From assembly GCA_028023455.1 (NCBI GenBank), contig JAQFVV010000501.1, forward strand, positions 252,001 through 316,000: a stretch of 64,000 bases of DNA, given 5' to 3'. Both the position numbers and the translations under genes were made by a program. The stretch comes from Epiperipatus broadwayi (Eukaryota > Onychophora > Udeonychophora > Euonychophora > Peripatidae). This document shows, one piece after another, positions 11,488 through 25,019 of this stretch; positions within the stretch are counted from its first letter, which is position 1, and each line of letters starts with the position of its first letter. Under the pieces are notes generated by a model. That model was not told the DNA's origin. It made no database searches and saw only the letters and a list, made by a program, of their open reading frames with translations.

Positions 11488-12130
11488 TAAAGGAATAAAT
11501 TAGGATATTTTCATGTAATAATTGGCAAAATACATTAGCAAAGGTGTTGCTAGGTAACTATCAATTATTATTGATAGCCTTTATGTTAAACTATTTGCTT
11601 TAGTAGCCCACAAATTTTTTGGAGATTTAAAAACAAAATGTGGTCTTTTTCTTTTCAAACCCAAAGCTATAAATGAAGTTAAACTCAGATATATTTTTAA
11701 CATATATAGCTCTATTGAGATTGGAAATCATATTTATAGGTTATATAGAAAAGATGAGACTTTTCTAAGTTCTCGTGCTTATAAAAATCTCTCTTGATTT
11801 AAATACATGTAAGCCCTCAGGGCAGAAATAAAAAAGGGAATTGCTTTGTTTCTATGTAATCTGGACAGGAAAAGCTATTGTGGTCGTCTTGCGTTGTTAG
11901 CCGAGAGGTATCGCAGCCACCATGCAAGCAAGTAGTTGGTTGCAGACGGTTGTGGGTTCGCGTCCCGGCCGATGCTATGACATATGAAAAAAAAAAAGCT
12001 ATTGTGGTCTAAAACAAATAGCTTTGTTTAAGAGCTGTTGATAATAGTTGATAGTTGCCTAGCAATGCGCTGGTAACATATTTCTCTAGTTATTACATGG
12101 AAATATTCCCACCTATATCTTTATTTACAT
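11488..12130. mobile_element. inverted-repeat element disrupted by a SINE
   Basis: The left arm (about 11490-11615, including TTGCTAGGTAACTATCAA) pairs with the right arm (about 12005-12130, including TTGATAGTTGCCTAGCAA inverted). The arms are about 120 bp and the interior about 390 bp, of which about 124 bp is the nested SINE with its extra duplicated site. No coding frame. It looks like a non-autonomous foldback or MITE-type element. Confidence 0.7.
11886..11993 (+). mobile_element. young tRNA-Leu-like SINE with 16-bp target duplication
   Basis: The body has an A box TAGCCGAGAGG (11898-11908), a B box GGTTCGCGTCC (11955-11965), class-II-like spacing between them, and partly complementary acceptor-arm ends (GCGTTGT with CCGATGC). 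It ends in an oligo-A tract. The 16-bp sequence AAAAGCTATTGTGGTC flanks it exactly, at 11870-11885 and 11994-12009, as a LINE-made insertion leaves. Acceptor mismatches and the A tail argue against a working tRNA gene. Confidence 0.9.
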
Positions 12131-13309
12131 TACTATTAATCCATGAAAATATCTAATATATATAAATGTACAGAGACTGTTCAAATCATGCTAAATATAT
12201 TGTACTATTTAGAGTTCAATATGGTGTGAAAAGGAACATTTCTTTAGTAGCAAATTCTACTTCTTTATCTTAATCAAACTTAAATAATCATTAAAAGAAA
12301 AAAAGAAAGTGTGATAGTTCAAATTAAGGCATCCACATTGAATTAATTTTGTCTGTTTTATTATTCAAAGGTGAATAACTTTATTCAAAGGATTGTCTAT
12401 CTACGGCACATTGCTAAATGTGATAATGACTAAATTTATTACATTCAAACCATGAATATAAAATTAATAGTAACTCTAAAGCTTTTGTAAAGCAATTCTG
12501 TAATAAGAGTACAATTTTTAGTGGTATTCTCAAAAAAAAAAAACTCCCTCAACTTTCAAATTCATCTAGGTACTAGAAAAAAGTGTTTCTACATTCATTC
12601 TTCAAGTATGCATTTGATGCTGTCATCTAATCTTTGATGTGACTTATTCATAGTGACTCTATAACTTTCATTTTGTACTTATTTATATTTTGTAAACTTT
12701 GCAGTTTACTCTTCATGAAAATTACCTTCAACACAAGATTGATAAAAAACACAAAATTAGATCACATCTGATTGATTTAAACTTGACACGTTCTATTGCT
12801 TTTATTTACAAACATGTCTAAACATTAAAAATCTGGTGAAAATAAAATAAACTCAGAAATTTCATTAAAGTAAGCTACATTCAAACTTTATATTTGTTCT
12901 TTGGTGCAGTATTATAATATGGGGAAATTGTAAATTATTTGTTTATAACACTGTATTATGTACAAAAATTGAATAATAGCATAATAATGTATGTGAGATT
13001 ACTAAAACAATCACTTGTGACCCAAAAAAATAAGAAATATCTTTTTTTATATTCATTAGCAGCAAAATCAACTATTGACTTTTTGCATCCTTTAACTATT
13101 AGCAGATTGAATTAAAGTCTCAAGTTTTTGATTGGTCAATTACAGAATCAGCAGTAAAAATATATTTGTCTTTTTAAATTATACTTGTTTTAGTTTAGTT
13201 TCTAAAATGCAAATTAATAATTTGTCAAATTATTAAAGTAAATAAAAGTTTTTTTAAAAATAAATTTCTATTTATAACTGATAAAAATAATCTATAGCAA
13301 CAAACATAA
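12131..13309. other. A+T-rich stretch, nothing recognised
   Basis: No frame or repeat structure that I can support. Confidence 0.55.
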
Positions 13310-13790
13310 AATGTATGTTTGTGATTCAGTTATAAATAGTAGTTGTACATTATAATTTTTTTTTCAATTTGCTTTCATATAAAACCAAATATTTTTTATT
13401 AAAATCTGAATTATTTTTATAAAATAATTAATATTTCATAAATATTTTATGAAAAAAATAATGAATGTGTAAAAAAAAGCTTTAAAGTATGTTTTCAGTT
13501 TGAAAATTAAAACAAAGAAATTAGAACTCAAAATTATTGGCAGGTGCTCTTGTATAGAAAACAAGAAACAATCAGCATTTTGGAAGGCGGACTCTTATCT
13601 CATTGTTATAGCTTTAAATTTAAATATTATTGATTTATTGTAAAAAATTCTAAAGATGGTAGCATTATTCAGTATGGTTTTCTTGATAACATAATGGTAA
13701 AATCAGTATAATATTGTTAAAAATAGTAGTTTGAGAACAAGTTAAAATCACACATGAAAATAACCAGTCTGTGCTGTTATAGGATTAATT
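13310..13790. mobile_element. second copy of the 4143-5084 MITE, interior only
   Basis: Shares ordered blocks with 4430-4860: TTTTTTATTAAAATCTGAAT, a GTGCTCTTGT-like block followed by AACAAGAAACAA, and ATCTCATTGTTATA. The terminal repeats are not recognisable, so the ends are lost or diverged. Confidence 0.6.
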
Positions 13791-14289
13791 ATAAAATTGT
13801 TAATTACAGAACATCTGTTATTCTAAATATTATAATTAAAAATGTTTCAAAATATACACATTATTGAAATGATTTCATTGTGGTAAAGTTCTCTAAAAAT
13901 AATCATTTGAAGAAGACATTTGCAAAACAAATGTAACTTAGTGAAGACTTAAAAATGTTTGTTTTATTTTTTTAATAAGGGCTGTATAAAAATTAAATTT
14001 TTTTTGTTATAATTTTAAAAGTGTTTTTAAAAGTAATACAAAAATAATTTTAAAAATTGTGAAAATATTTAAATTATATTAAATAAAATAAAAAGATCTG
14101 ACTAATGTCAAAAATTTCTCTCTTTCATCATATGGATTAAAATTTAATAAACATGAATACATATAAAAATAAAATACATTTTATTTTTATTAATAAAAAT
14201 ACTGAAATAAGTAAATATATTTGAAATGAAAAAATATGTTTTTTAATTAAAGTTAAAGCTTAACATTTTATCTTGATAAGCATACAATG
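13791..14289. other. A+T-rich stretch, nothing recognised
   Basis: Only A+T-rich filler is seen between the MITE relic and the LINE. Confidence 0.55.
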
Positions 14290-17045
14290 GCTGAATTTAA
14301 AAGTGTGATGTGATGTGGTGCACTGTGACTTCTCCTTATATGGAGTCAGGAATCTCTCAGTAACAATGCCCAGAGATACCTGTTAGCCACTTTACCTTCC
14401 CTTTCCATTCTCCACCCTAAGTTTTCCCACAATCTGCTCCATCCCATTTCCACAATGTAATCTTTGTCAACTCCATGGCCTTCATATCTAAATCCCCCTT
14501 ATCTTTTCCCAAATCCAGCATAAAAACCAATAACCCAATTTCTGCATATAATCACTTTGTTTATATTTATTCTTCCACAACTTCATTATTTGTACCCTTT
14601 CTGCTTTCAGGCATTTACATTTAATTAACAGATGCCTAATATTTTCTATGTCTTACTTACACAACTTGCAAACTAAATCACACATTTTTCCATTTATAAG
14701 TATAGTTCTTTGTTTCAAACAATCCTGTTCGAGTCTTAACAGTAAACTACTTTCCTTGATATTATCATAAATTAGCTCGCACCCAGTATTCTGTTTATTT
14801 CTATATATATATTTAAACTCTTTTTACTGTCCATACCAGTTCTCCATCTCTCCAACTCCCTATTCTTTATTAATGCATCTATTTTTCTATTCCATTCCTT
14901 AACACTCAACAATTCACCTAACATAGTCATCCCACCTTTTATATAAGTATACTAACATAAATTCTTTATCGAAATCTTCTGCATATCGCATTACCATGCT
15001 TACCCATCTTGTTGTCTGCCCTTTATTCACAACCAAGTTAAATATTATTTTGGCTATTCTTTTTTTGTCCATAAACTGCAATCTACCAAAAATTTTCATT
15101 TTGTTTTTTTTTTGCATCTCTCATATAAAAATTTGACCATCTCATTTTTCCTTGAATTGCCTCCTTTGTTGTCCACACATCTGCATCTAATGCAAGTCTT
15201 CCTACCTCTCTTTATACTATTTCTAAGTAATCTAATACCTCTTTACTAACACATAACATGTTGTTACCATATGTCAACCTTGCTACTGCTACTCCCATAC
15301 AATTCTAGCTATATCATACTTATTATATGAGAACACTATTAATTTCTTTATCAAGGCCTTTGTTTCTTTGCTTCATTCATCAATTTTTTCTTTCATTCAT
15401 CTAAGCAGTTTCTCTGATTACTTAATACTATTCTCAAATATTTACATCTATTCACCATACTTAACTTTATATCCCCCAATAAAAATTCTCTGTCTTCTCT
15501 TTCCCAGTATTAATCATCATTACTTTTGATTTTTCTTCACTAAATTTAATCCCCATCTCTTCACTTATGCTTGCACATATCCTCAGCATAACTTCCATAT
15601 CTTCTTTCTTTCTGCCCACAAAAGAAATCATCCGCAAATAAAAGACCTGACAATGTATACATTCCTTTGCCACCTAGTAATAGTATCTCTACCCCTCTTT
15701 CTAGACTTTCTATTGCTCAGTTCATTTCTCTCAAATACAACAAAAATAAAATAGGTGACATAGGGCATCTTTGCTTTAGTCCTATCCCATTTTTAACTTC
15801 AACTGATTCTATATTCCCTAATTGATACGTATAGTAAGTATTTTCATATAATTTCTTAATAATATCCACTAAAGCTCCTATATTCCCAAATTTACTAAAC
15901 TTACCCATAATCTACTTCTATTTACTCTATCATATGCTTACTCTGTATCTATAAAACCCATATATAACTGTCTACCTGTATTCCTACTCATATCCATAAG
16001 TTGTGCAACTACAAATAAACTATCTTCTATATGCCTACCTGATCAAACACCTTTTGCATTTCTCCCACTATATTTTTTTTTCATCCATTTTGCAAACCTT
16101 CCAGTCATCATATATAAGAAAAATTTATATAGCACTATGTTACTGCTATAGGTCTATAATTGTTTAACTTTCTATAATCCTTTCCTTTAAATAGTAGCCT
16201 TACTCTTGTATTACTGCAACTATTTGGAAAATCTCTCTTCTGTGCCATCTTATTAAAACATGATAATAATAATATTACTTTTCCCTTATGTCCTAAATTT
16301 ATTACTATCTTTGCTGCTCATTCATCCAAATCTCTTGCCTTTTCACTTTTCAATTTCTTATCAGCCTCATTCAGTTCACTAATTTCCATTTCTATATGCT
16401 TTCATGCTTGCTATCACTCTGTCCGTCACATCTAACATCTTTTCTATATCCATTACATATTTATTTAAGTTTTTCTTTAGAGCTACACTCTATTTTCTCA
16501 TCTGCCTCCTACATTCCTTCTTTTTAATGTATTTTCAAAATTTTTTACTCTTATCACTTCCACTTTATTCATATCTTTCAACAATTTACCATTCATTTAC
16601 ATTCTCTCTATATAATTATCTATTTTAGTCAACTTCTTTTTTTTCTAAGTACTTTTCTCATTTAGCATTAACATCTTTTTTACTTTCTTTGTTCTTAATA
16701 GCACACATATTCTCTGCATGCTTTTTTCCTCTCTTTTACACTTTACTAACTCTCACCTATTACTTTTATACTTCTGAATATTCTCACCTAAAACCCTATT
16801 TGCCACTTTTCCTATGCCACCACACCAGTCCTTATATTCATCCCCAACCAACTCTTCCATGGTTTCTTCAACTTTTATTTTATACTTTTCTAACTTATTT
16901 TTATCATTCATTCTCCATCCACATGTTTCACTTTTCTTTCTACTTTTATTACTATTTTTCATCACATTACTAACCATTTCTATTATAAAGAATTTATGAT
17001 CGCTATTTCATACTTTTCTTTTATTCTAATTATATCTGCCATCTA
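14290..17045 (-). pseudogene. non-LTR retrotransposon (LINE), decayed
   Basis: Read on the minus strand, a LINE RT unfolds with breaks from about 17000 down to 14300. A pre-RT region (DKNKLEKYKIKVEETMEELV, then a GKVANRVLGENI block) lies at 16753-16977. IKKLYENTYYTYQLGN precedes motif B LKQRCPMSP (Arg for the usual Gly) at 15717-15908. The catalytic FADD is intact at 15627-15638, followed after a frameshift by EEMGIKFSEEKSKVMMIN. C-terminal parts (GQTTRWVSMVMRYAEDF) lie at 14914-15117, and a Cys/His knuckle remnant (CKLCK...HLLIKC) near 14640-14690. It resembles the Jockey/I/CR1 group rather than RTE. Plus-strand frames here are shadows. Confidence 0.8.
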
Positions 17046-18049
17046 GAAACAAAAATGAAAATTAAAATGTAGATTCATTATCATTAAAAATAACACATTA
17101 AACAGGACAAAACTAGAATATACAAGTAATATCAAATTCAAGATTTTACCATAACAAACAATATCCTTAGTCTGAACCTACCTTGACATCTCTTTGAGGA
17201 GTGCCAAAGCACAAAACCATGGTCAGGGGTTTGGGGGTTTATCATAAAGCATGTAGAGAAATTGGCAATTCTCATTGTTTATAACTTACAAGCTTAAGAA
17301 ATAGAGTTGTGATCTATGACTCTTATTTTGACTAATATGCTTAGATTATTGTAAGCACTAACAAAGGATTAATATATTATAACAATAAAAGTTTTATATT
17401 TTTATTCAACTTATGTATATGTCAGATTACTTAAAATAAGTTGTGGAATCAATTATTTGTATGTAATGATAACTTTTTGAATATTTACACAAATCTGACA
17501 TCTGCTAGAAACTATTTTACTGGCCTCAATTATTTACCTCCTGTAGATTCTCTTGATCTAAAAACAAAGAATGATATATATCAAATAACACATCATAGTT
17601 ATTTTCTATGTCTGCACTTTGGGAGCAGTAATCCATTCTATTTATTCATTTTTAGACTTTACTTATTATAAACCTAAATAATGAACAGACATTGTGTGGT
17701 AGTCTCTTAACCAAATCCTTGGGCTAATTTCTAGCTAGTGACTTTACTCAATGGGAAATATTGGAATTTAACTTTTTAATTGAGCATTATGACCATGTTT
17801 TTTTAATTATGTAATTTATGTTGTACTTAATATATTTATACTAAAACAAGGACTTGTACTTATGTATAAAAATAGTAATTTATGATTATTTTTATTTATT
17901 AAGTGATATGGATGATTCATACCACCTTGTGATTTTTTCAGGGTTTTATCAACATAGATTTCATATTCTTATTGTCAAGCTAACTTTTTTGATTTCCAAG
18001 CTTTGCTGGCTTCACAGTCTTGACATATTATATGAATATTGTTCTGTCC
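17046..18049. other. A+T-rich stretch, nothing recognised
   Basis: Short open frames have no recognisable motif and resemble chance frames. Confidence 0.5.
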
Positions 18050-18175
18050 AATTTAAGATAGTGTTAAATTGGTGGATTCAAAGATTAAAAGTTCCTGGAT
18101 CAAAGTTCAATCTTGGTGTTTAAAACATCATGTGATCTCCTGAAGAGACTGACTATTTGATTCTAAGGATGACCA
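18050..18175 (+). repeat. tRNA-like SINE fragment
   Basis: An AAATTGGTGGATTCAAAG segment, then TTCCTGGATCAAAGTTCAA as a B-box-like block, then ATCATGTGATCTCCTGAAGA. The last block has a relative at 27440-27465 (CCATATGATCTTCTGGGCAA), so the two belong to one SINE-like family. Confidence 0.4.
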
Positions 18176-19970
18176 TTTAATAATTTAACAATGTCTTTTT
18201 TATCTCAATGTTATAAAGTAAATAAATGATAAATAAAATAATATTTTCAATTTTGGATGTATATTTACAAAGTCATACTTTATATTAAATTTATTTTTAA
18301 TAATAATGTAAAAACTTTTCAAAATATTTGTACCTTTATATAATAGTATTAAAAAGTAAACATTTCTATATTCATAATAAGCAAAAAATAAACACTTATC
18401 AGTTAATACCTTCATCTTCATTTTTTTGATTAAAATGTTGGTTATGATATTTAATGACTTAATTTCTCCTCTGTACTTATTTTTCAAAATATTCTATGAA
18501 ATTTAGTAATTATATTTATTGCATTTTAAATGATCAATTATAGAAACTCCTTTTAGAATAATTTTTTTTTTTGGGGGGGGGGGTATTCCTATTAAATTGA
18601 GGTATTAGACAATGGAAAAATAACAATGTATTCATATCCATTAGGCTTAATAAAATAAGCTCATTCTTGTTCTTTTAAATTTATGTAACTGTTTCTATGC
18701 TGTTTTGACTGTCTAGCAGACTTCTTCAGAGTTGTAACTAACAATTTATTACATTAATTATGTCTTACATATACATATTCATATGAATTTATGTTAATAT
18801 TCTATATCTACACACCCAGTGATAATTGACAATTTAGTATATTAGTCATGTCATATACAAACAAATATGATTTTAGATTCATCATAACATTATTTCAGAT
18901 AATGGACCCATGCCTGAGAAATCTAGAAATTTAGTTTATGTTTTTTGCCCTCTCTTGAGAAATTTTGCTAACTTTTTTTTACAGCTTTAAAATTCCAGTA
19001 ATTTTTTTTTCTAATATTTTAATTTCAAAAAAATTCAAAAGATGTTCAGAATAATCAAATAAGTAAGAGTTTCAAAATTTATTAAACTCATCTGTGAGTG
19101 ATTCCCATTCTATGTTTGACAATTTTGAACTTTGTGAGATTACTTTGACAAAATACTATGATGGTCTAAAACTTGATTTTTTGATAAGTTTATGATTATT
19201 TTGTATCATAATTATGTAATAATTATTAGAAATTAAAAGTATATATTATTACATATTTTTTTACAGAAATGTTTTATTTTTAAATATAAAAGAATATATT
19301 CTTCTGTGTAATGTTATCATAGAGATTACGGTCATGGTAAATACAACTGTTTAGAAATGTCATCACTAAACAAACTGTTATAACATTTAGCAATATCGCA
19401 AAAATTACAAAAAAAAAATTATCTTTTAAAACACAAATTGATAATTTATTAGATATTAAAAATAATTTGTTCAGATTTTTAAAGCAACCATCAAACAAAG
19501 AAGATTTCATTCATTTTGCAAATTGAACCTGCTCCACCTAAAATTTGATGATGTGACAGCATTTTGTTTTGATTAAAATCAATTTTTTTAAATAATTCCA
19601 AGAATCAAATGTGAATTTTTAAAATTTATTTAATTTCTAAATGAAAATATCTATTAAATGAGGTCAATTTTATTATATTCTGATAAATAATAATGGTTTA
19701 ATATTAAAGTGAGAGTGAGAACAAAGAAATTTGTCAGAATACAGGAACTTTAATATTCTATATGCACAGTCATACATGTATATGCATATGTATATTTATA
19801 AATTATTTATTTTCTATTATTTAAATTAAAAAGTATCTTCATAGTATATTCACTCAGTGTATATGCTTTTGTGTACACGTATTTATATTTCATACCTATG
19901 CACATATCTAATAATATCTTATGAAAATCAATAATTGAATTTCACTTAAGTCTACTACATTTACATTGTA
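18176..19970. other. A+T-rich stretch with a poly-G tract
   Basis: A T-run followed by about 10 G is present near 18563-18583. On the minus strand near 18710-18735 is a degenerate CTGAAGA with a 4-bp hairpin. No gene recognised. Confidence 0.5.
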
Positions 19971-22900
19971 CCGGTCAAAAAACACACATTGATCCAACAA
20001 ACCCCTGAATACAGGTAAAGTACCTCGAGTCTGACCATGTACAAGATATATAAATCAGGTACATCATGAATTCTGCCCTATTTACCTATATCCCCAGGTC
20101 AAAGATCTAATCAATAGCCTTTCTCGATGATACGATCGAATTCCTTTATTTTCACTGTGCCGGCAGCTGGGTCTTAAAGCATGAGATTTGATTTTATTAT
20201 ATTTAAATGAGAACTTGGGTGATTGGTTGATAGGTATATTTAAAAATCAAAATTTATTTAAAATAAAAGTAAATAAAATGATTCGAGAACACTGGAAGTT
20301 TGTTTTAGTTATATATATATATATATATATTTAAAATCATTAGACATTCTACATTAGTTATTTTACATTAGTTTAACTCAAGCTCTAAAAACAAAAAATA
20401 CAATCTTTAAATTAACTCTATAGTTATATGAGTTAATGACAACTTTATTTATATTAGCGGTCAGCATTGACATTATTGAGTTTGTACAATATATTTTGTG
20501 AAGTTTATACATCTTTACTTTTGTTTACATTTATTCTTCTTTTTTTTAAAAATAGCAAAAATTATTTCATAATTAAATGACCACGAATTTCAAAATTCCC
20601 CGTGCACATTTATTACAAGCTTGTAATCTAACAGTGGATTTAAACATTTGCCTTATGAACGTATATAAGAATAACTATTTCAATGAATTCTTTATATAAG
20701 ATTTAAAAAAACATTCCTATTAAAAAAACCTTAATTAAATAGACGATTATAAGATTAACTTGACGTCTTACTCCACTAACAGATAAAAAATTGATTTCAT
20801 TTCCCTTTATAAAATTAATAATTTGGATTTTCAATAACTAATGTTTTATGACATTAGTGGACCTTGCTGGCATAGCTAATAAATAACTTTAAAACTGTAA
20901 GCGGTGATAATAAAAAAATCTATCAATTAATTATCAAGCAAACAAGCCACTTTAATTGGACTTACAACTAAAATCAAACCCATAAGAACTATATAATGTG
21001 AATTAGCCAAAACCAAACGATTTTAACTAATTACGCAAACGAACAAAAGAGTCAATTACTCAGGTCAAAGATCCTTTCAGTAGAATCATTTCCCTATGGC
21101 TTACGTATTAGATAGGCAAAATAAAAGCAAAACAATGTCAGGTTAATAAATATACGAATGCAAAGGAGATGAAACATAAGTAAGAAAATATTAGCCGGAT
21201 TACGGACACTCGTATGTCTATTCCCACGAAGAATAAAAGGAAAATCAATACATCCACATTTTGTGTCCATATATCGATAGGAGATAGGACTTATGGAGAG
21301 CCCTCATATTCACCTCTACGAATTCTGCTGACAAACCAACTTTATCTCAACCATGCTGTCCGATTTCACAGGCGTATGCGAAAAACGGAAGCTAACTCCA
21401 AATCACCAAATCTATGACCATTTTAGGTCTGTTCATGAGACTCCAAGCATTCTTTATTTACCCGAGATATTATAATTATTAAATAGGAATGAATTATAAT
21501 TAAATAGCCTTAAAATGATCTAATACTGCATAGAGAACAACCTGCGTAAACAACTACTTTATATAAATATTTAACCTACAAGAAAAAAAACATACATGTA
21601 GAAATAAGGGAATTTAATTCTCAAAAAAATCCCCCCTTCCCTCTTTCCTAACTTAAAAAAAAGGCATGATAATTAACTGACGCTATCCAGCGGCGCTGTT
21701 ACTAGGTCAAAAATCTATTGCATATTTTATTCTATTTTGAATTACAGAAATATAAAATCATAGAATCCCATTCCGGGAAATTTATTTAAAAATTACGGTA
21801 AGTTTATTTAGAAATATAGGTCACCGAAATATATATATTTGACACAACCTCACTCGTGAAAATAAATCAACTTATTTTACTTTTAAAATCAAATCGTTCA
21901 TTGTTAAAATTCCCTTTCCCTAATAAAACATAATTTGCTCTCTTAGCAAACTACGCTCTTTGGACCCCTGCGAGTGAAGTTTGTCAAAATAAAAAAAAAA
22001 TCAAAGCATGAAATAATCTCATGCTAAAATTAATATAAAACAAATAAATAAATTCATATTCAATTAATTATATATATTAAAAATTATAGTGAGCTTGAGT
22101 TAAGGAAAACATAATTTAAAAGAAAAGGTTAGAAGAGTCAGTTAAAAAAAATTCTTAATAAACATTAAATTTTGACATTTTTTTTTAAGCTTTACGAAAC
22201 TACATTTAGATTGTAATAATAATTTTAAAATCTTGATGACAGGATTTAAGCTCTTCGGCATTTTACCTGGGTTCACAGGCGAATCTTGATAGCTGGTGGC
22301 ATTTGAAGGTAGGTTCTGGCAGCAACGTATAGGAAGATTTCAGGTCTCAGGAAGAAAAGGGTGGTGATTTACCCTTTTTACTCCTCGATCATCATGGTGT
22401 GCTTTCTACAACTCTGTCTGTTCTGTCTAGTTCTGGTCATTCTCTGTCCAAAAAAAGGGGCCACTATCTATTACTTTCTGCTGCCTCAGGTGATCTTTTA
22501 GAAACAATAGCAATTGTTTTTATTCTAATTTTAGAAAGTTTGTACCTCGATAAGGATCACTATATTTCAATATAATTTTATGTTGTTTTTAATTTAGATA
22601 ACAATGTAGAATCTCTACTAATTAATGAATAGAGATTCCACAGTGAATGGATTTTTGATCATTTATCAATGCTTTTAATTTAAACATTTATTTTAAACTT
22701 CTTATTGAGGTACAAATCTTTTCAAAAAGGCCATCTTGGATTCTTGAACTAAAAATAAAGCATTTTAAACATATACAGTATATCTAAAATATATAAAAAA
22801 ATTCAAAGTTAATTATTTGAATTTTTTTCTTTTAATAATAAAATAGAATAGCAGTGTTAGTACAATTATGATCCAAAATAAATTATAGGATTTATTCAGG

Positions 22901-23139
22901 ATAATTAAAATATTTAGAAAATGTTTTTTTTTAGAATAATAAAAAAAAGCAAATGTTAGTAAAATAAATAATTAGGTGGGTCAGACTGTGAAACGGCAAA
23001 TCTGAATCAGATTTACCATTTCAACATTTATTTATTGAACTATGTATATATTTTAATGTTGTGTGTATTATGCATATTATATAAATTCATGATAATAAAG
23101 TATAAGCTGAAAAGTAATATATTATGTATTTGTTTACAG
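19971..23139. other. intergenic or intronic DNA upstream of the VWA exon
   Basis: Slightly richer in CG dinucleotides than its surroundings around 19970-20170 and 21180-21420. A 67-codon frame at 21214-21417 is not recognised and has no clear splice sites. An AGGTCAAAGATC block recurs near 20096 and 21062. A 30-nt splice-bounded open segment at 22279-22308 was considered and rejected. If the host gene starts outside the window, this is its intron. Confidence 0.45.
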
Positions 23140-23376
23140 ATTTGATCGGGCTAAAAGAGCAACCAAAGCTATCCTGGATACTCTTACTTATCGAGACAAT
23201 GTTAATATTGTAGTTTCACGGTCAGAGTATTGGGACAGCAAAGGAAATCACAAGCCTTTTAAACCTGAAGTGCTTAGTTGTTCAAAGGAGAAGGTGGTCC
23301 CAGTGTCTGATAGTCGACGTAAGGAACTTCAGCAGCAAATTGATAAACTCGTGCCAGATGGCGGATCAGATCATAG
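23140..23376 (+). CDS. single internal exon, VWA-domain protein (alpha2-delta/CACHD1-like)
   Basis: A 237-bp open segment preceded by TTTGTTTACAG and followed by GTATGT, in phase 2 at both ends, so it can be skipped without a frame change. It encodes FDRAKRATKAILDTLTYRD, then VNIVVSRSEYW, and later RRKELQQQIDKL. The pattern of an amphipathic helix, ILDTL, a charged turn, then V-N-I-V is how the second helix and third strand of the VWA domain read in calcium-channel alpha2-delta subunits and in CACHD1, extracellular membrane-anchored proteins that affect channel trafficking. The Cys and the following helix also fit CACHD1-like proteins. Codon use is less A+T-biased than its surroundings. Neighbouring exons were not found in the window. 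The family assignment rests on remembered resemblance only. Confidence 0.65.
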
Positions 23377-24281
23377 GTATGTATAATGATTTAATTTTTT
23401 TTTACTAGTATTGTTTTCTCTTTATATTGCTTATTATGATATATTAAGTAATAATTTACTAAGGCTGTAACCTTAGAAATAAGCGTCTGAAAAATACGAA
23501 GGTAAGGACCTCTATAGGTCTTAAAACACAAGCTTACGCTATGAAGAATTGTCATCATAAGGATGGTGTAATTCTACAATTATTTACTTTTTATATACAT
23601 TGTAATTTTATCCTAAGCATTTACCCTCTCATAAAAAATTATTTTGTTTTAAAATTTCACAATATAGCTGAGCATACTTTCAGCCTAGTTGTCAAATTTT
23701 ATAGTGCTCAAACTGAGCAGCTGAAATTCATGGTGAGTTTAAAATGCAAATATAACAAGTGTTATCCCAATATATAAATGTACATGTTTCACTTTTTTCA
23801 AAACAATGCAAACATTTTTTTTTGGTAATTGCTGGGGAGTCATTCACAATGAACCACACCTCTTCAATGTTCCTCTTTCAATCATATGATAATGAGAATT
23901 TTAACACTTCATCTGTTTTGTACTGATGTTTTTTTCTCTTCTGTTTCAAAGGTTAGCAGACATCCTTATAGTTTTTTTGCTTGTTTGTCAAAAAGAATAA
24001 TTTGAAGAAAATTGCTATCCAATAAAAATATTGGAAAAGAAAAATCTTAATAGAATGTATTAAAAATAAAAAAAGGAAAATTGGCTCTCATTAAGATTCC
24101 TGCAGTTGATATTGTTTTCACAGCTCATAGCAACTGATTGTATTAAATTCTAATTTTTATTTTAGTAAATAGATTTTTATTTTTTTTATTATATTTTCCA
24201 CTAATTTCTTATTATTTAATAGAAATATAAGATTATAAATGAAAATTATTTGTTTAAAATAATATTTTTATTTTGGAAATA
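23377..24281. other. putative intron after the VWA exon
   Basis: A+T-rich DNA beginning with the GTATGT donor. The 78-codon frame at 23541-23777 has no recognisable motif. Confidence 0.5.
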
Positions 24282-24700
24282 CACCTGGGTCTCGTTTTAT
24301 GCGGTAGATAGGTTCCTCAGAAAATGCACACAAAAGAAATCACACAAAAATAGACTTTGCTTACCTTGAAAAATGGGGGATAGGTTCTGTAATTTTCAGA
24401 AATTGCATAAAAGCAAAGCAACAAGGAAAAATTACTTTAAAATTCACATTAAAAAAATAAGGAAATAAAGTATGACTAATAAAAAAAATTTAATATTTAA
24501 AAAAAATTACTACAAGACAAACTTTTTTTACTTTTTTTATTAACTACAGTATTTAATTTTCCATTTTTATACATATTTTAATCATTACCTCTATTTGACA
24601 ATATGCGTTCATTTGTGAACTGGTAAGAAATCAGATTCGTGATGTGATGTACAACTAGCGCCACTTTCAGTCTTGCGCTGTGTTAATGTTTTTCTGTTTC
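24282..24700 (+). mobile_element. pogo/Tigger-like MITE, right end missing
   Basis: Begins after TA with CACCTGGGTCTCGTTTTAT and follows the left ~400 bp of the complete copy at 54646-55608 (AGATAGGTTCCTCAGAAAA, then CTTACCTTGAAAAA). The similarity ends near 24690 and no right terminal repeat is found. Confidence 0.75.
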
Positions 24701-25019
24701 TATATTAAAAAAATGAAATCGCAATCAAAACAAAAAGATTATACATTATCATTAAAAAGATTATTTTCAGTTTACAAAATCAATAAAAAAATTTGTTATT
24801 ATTTATTTTAAAAATCTAAAAAAATATTTATTTCTGTTATATCTAACAAAATACATTTTAAAAGTTTAAAATTTTTGAAAAAGTAAGTTGTCATTGTGTT
24901 TTCCAAAATAAATCTGAAAAAGCTAAAAGATTATTTTTAATCAAGTTTCTTTTTTCAACCATGGTTTCATATATTCATGGACAAAAACCTATTTTTGAAT
25001 GAATATAGATGGTTCACAG

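Noticed and set aside
11891-11972. A functional tRNA-Leu gene
   Set aside because: Acceptor stem mismatches, poly-A tail and a target duplication show a SINE copy.
16404-16999. Plus-strand hydrophobic frames as membrane proteins
   Set aside because: They are the antisense of the minus-strand LINE; T-rich codons make them look hydrophobic.
21214-21417. 67-codon frame as a host gene exon
   Set aside because: No recognisable domain and no clear splice sites or promoter.
22279-22308. A 30-nt open segment between TTCACAG and GTAGGT
   Set aside because: Its open frame is incompatible with the phase needed by the exon at 23140, and the polypyrimidine tract is poor.
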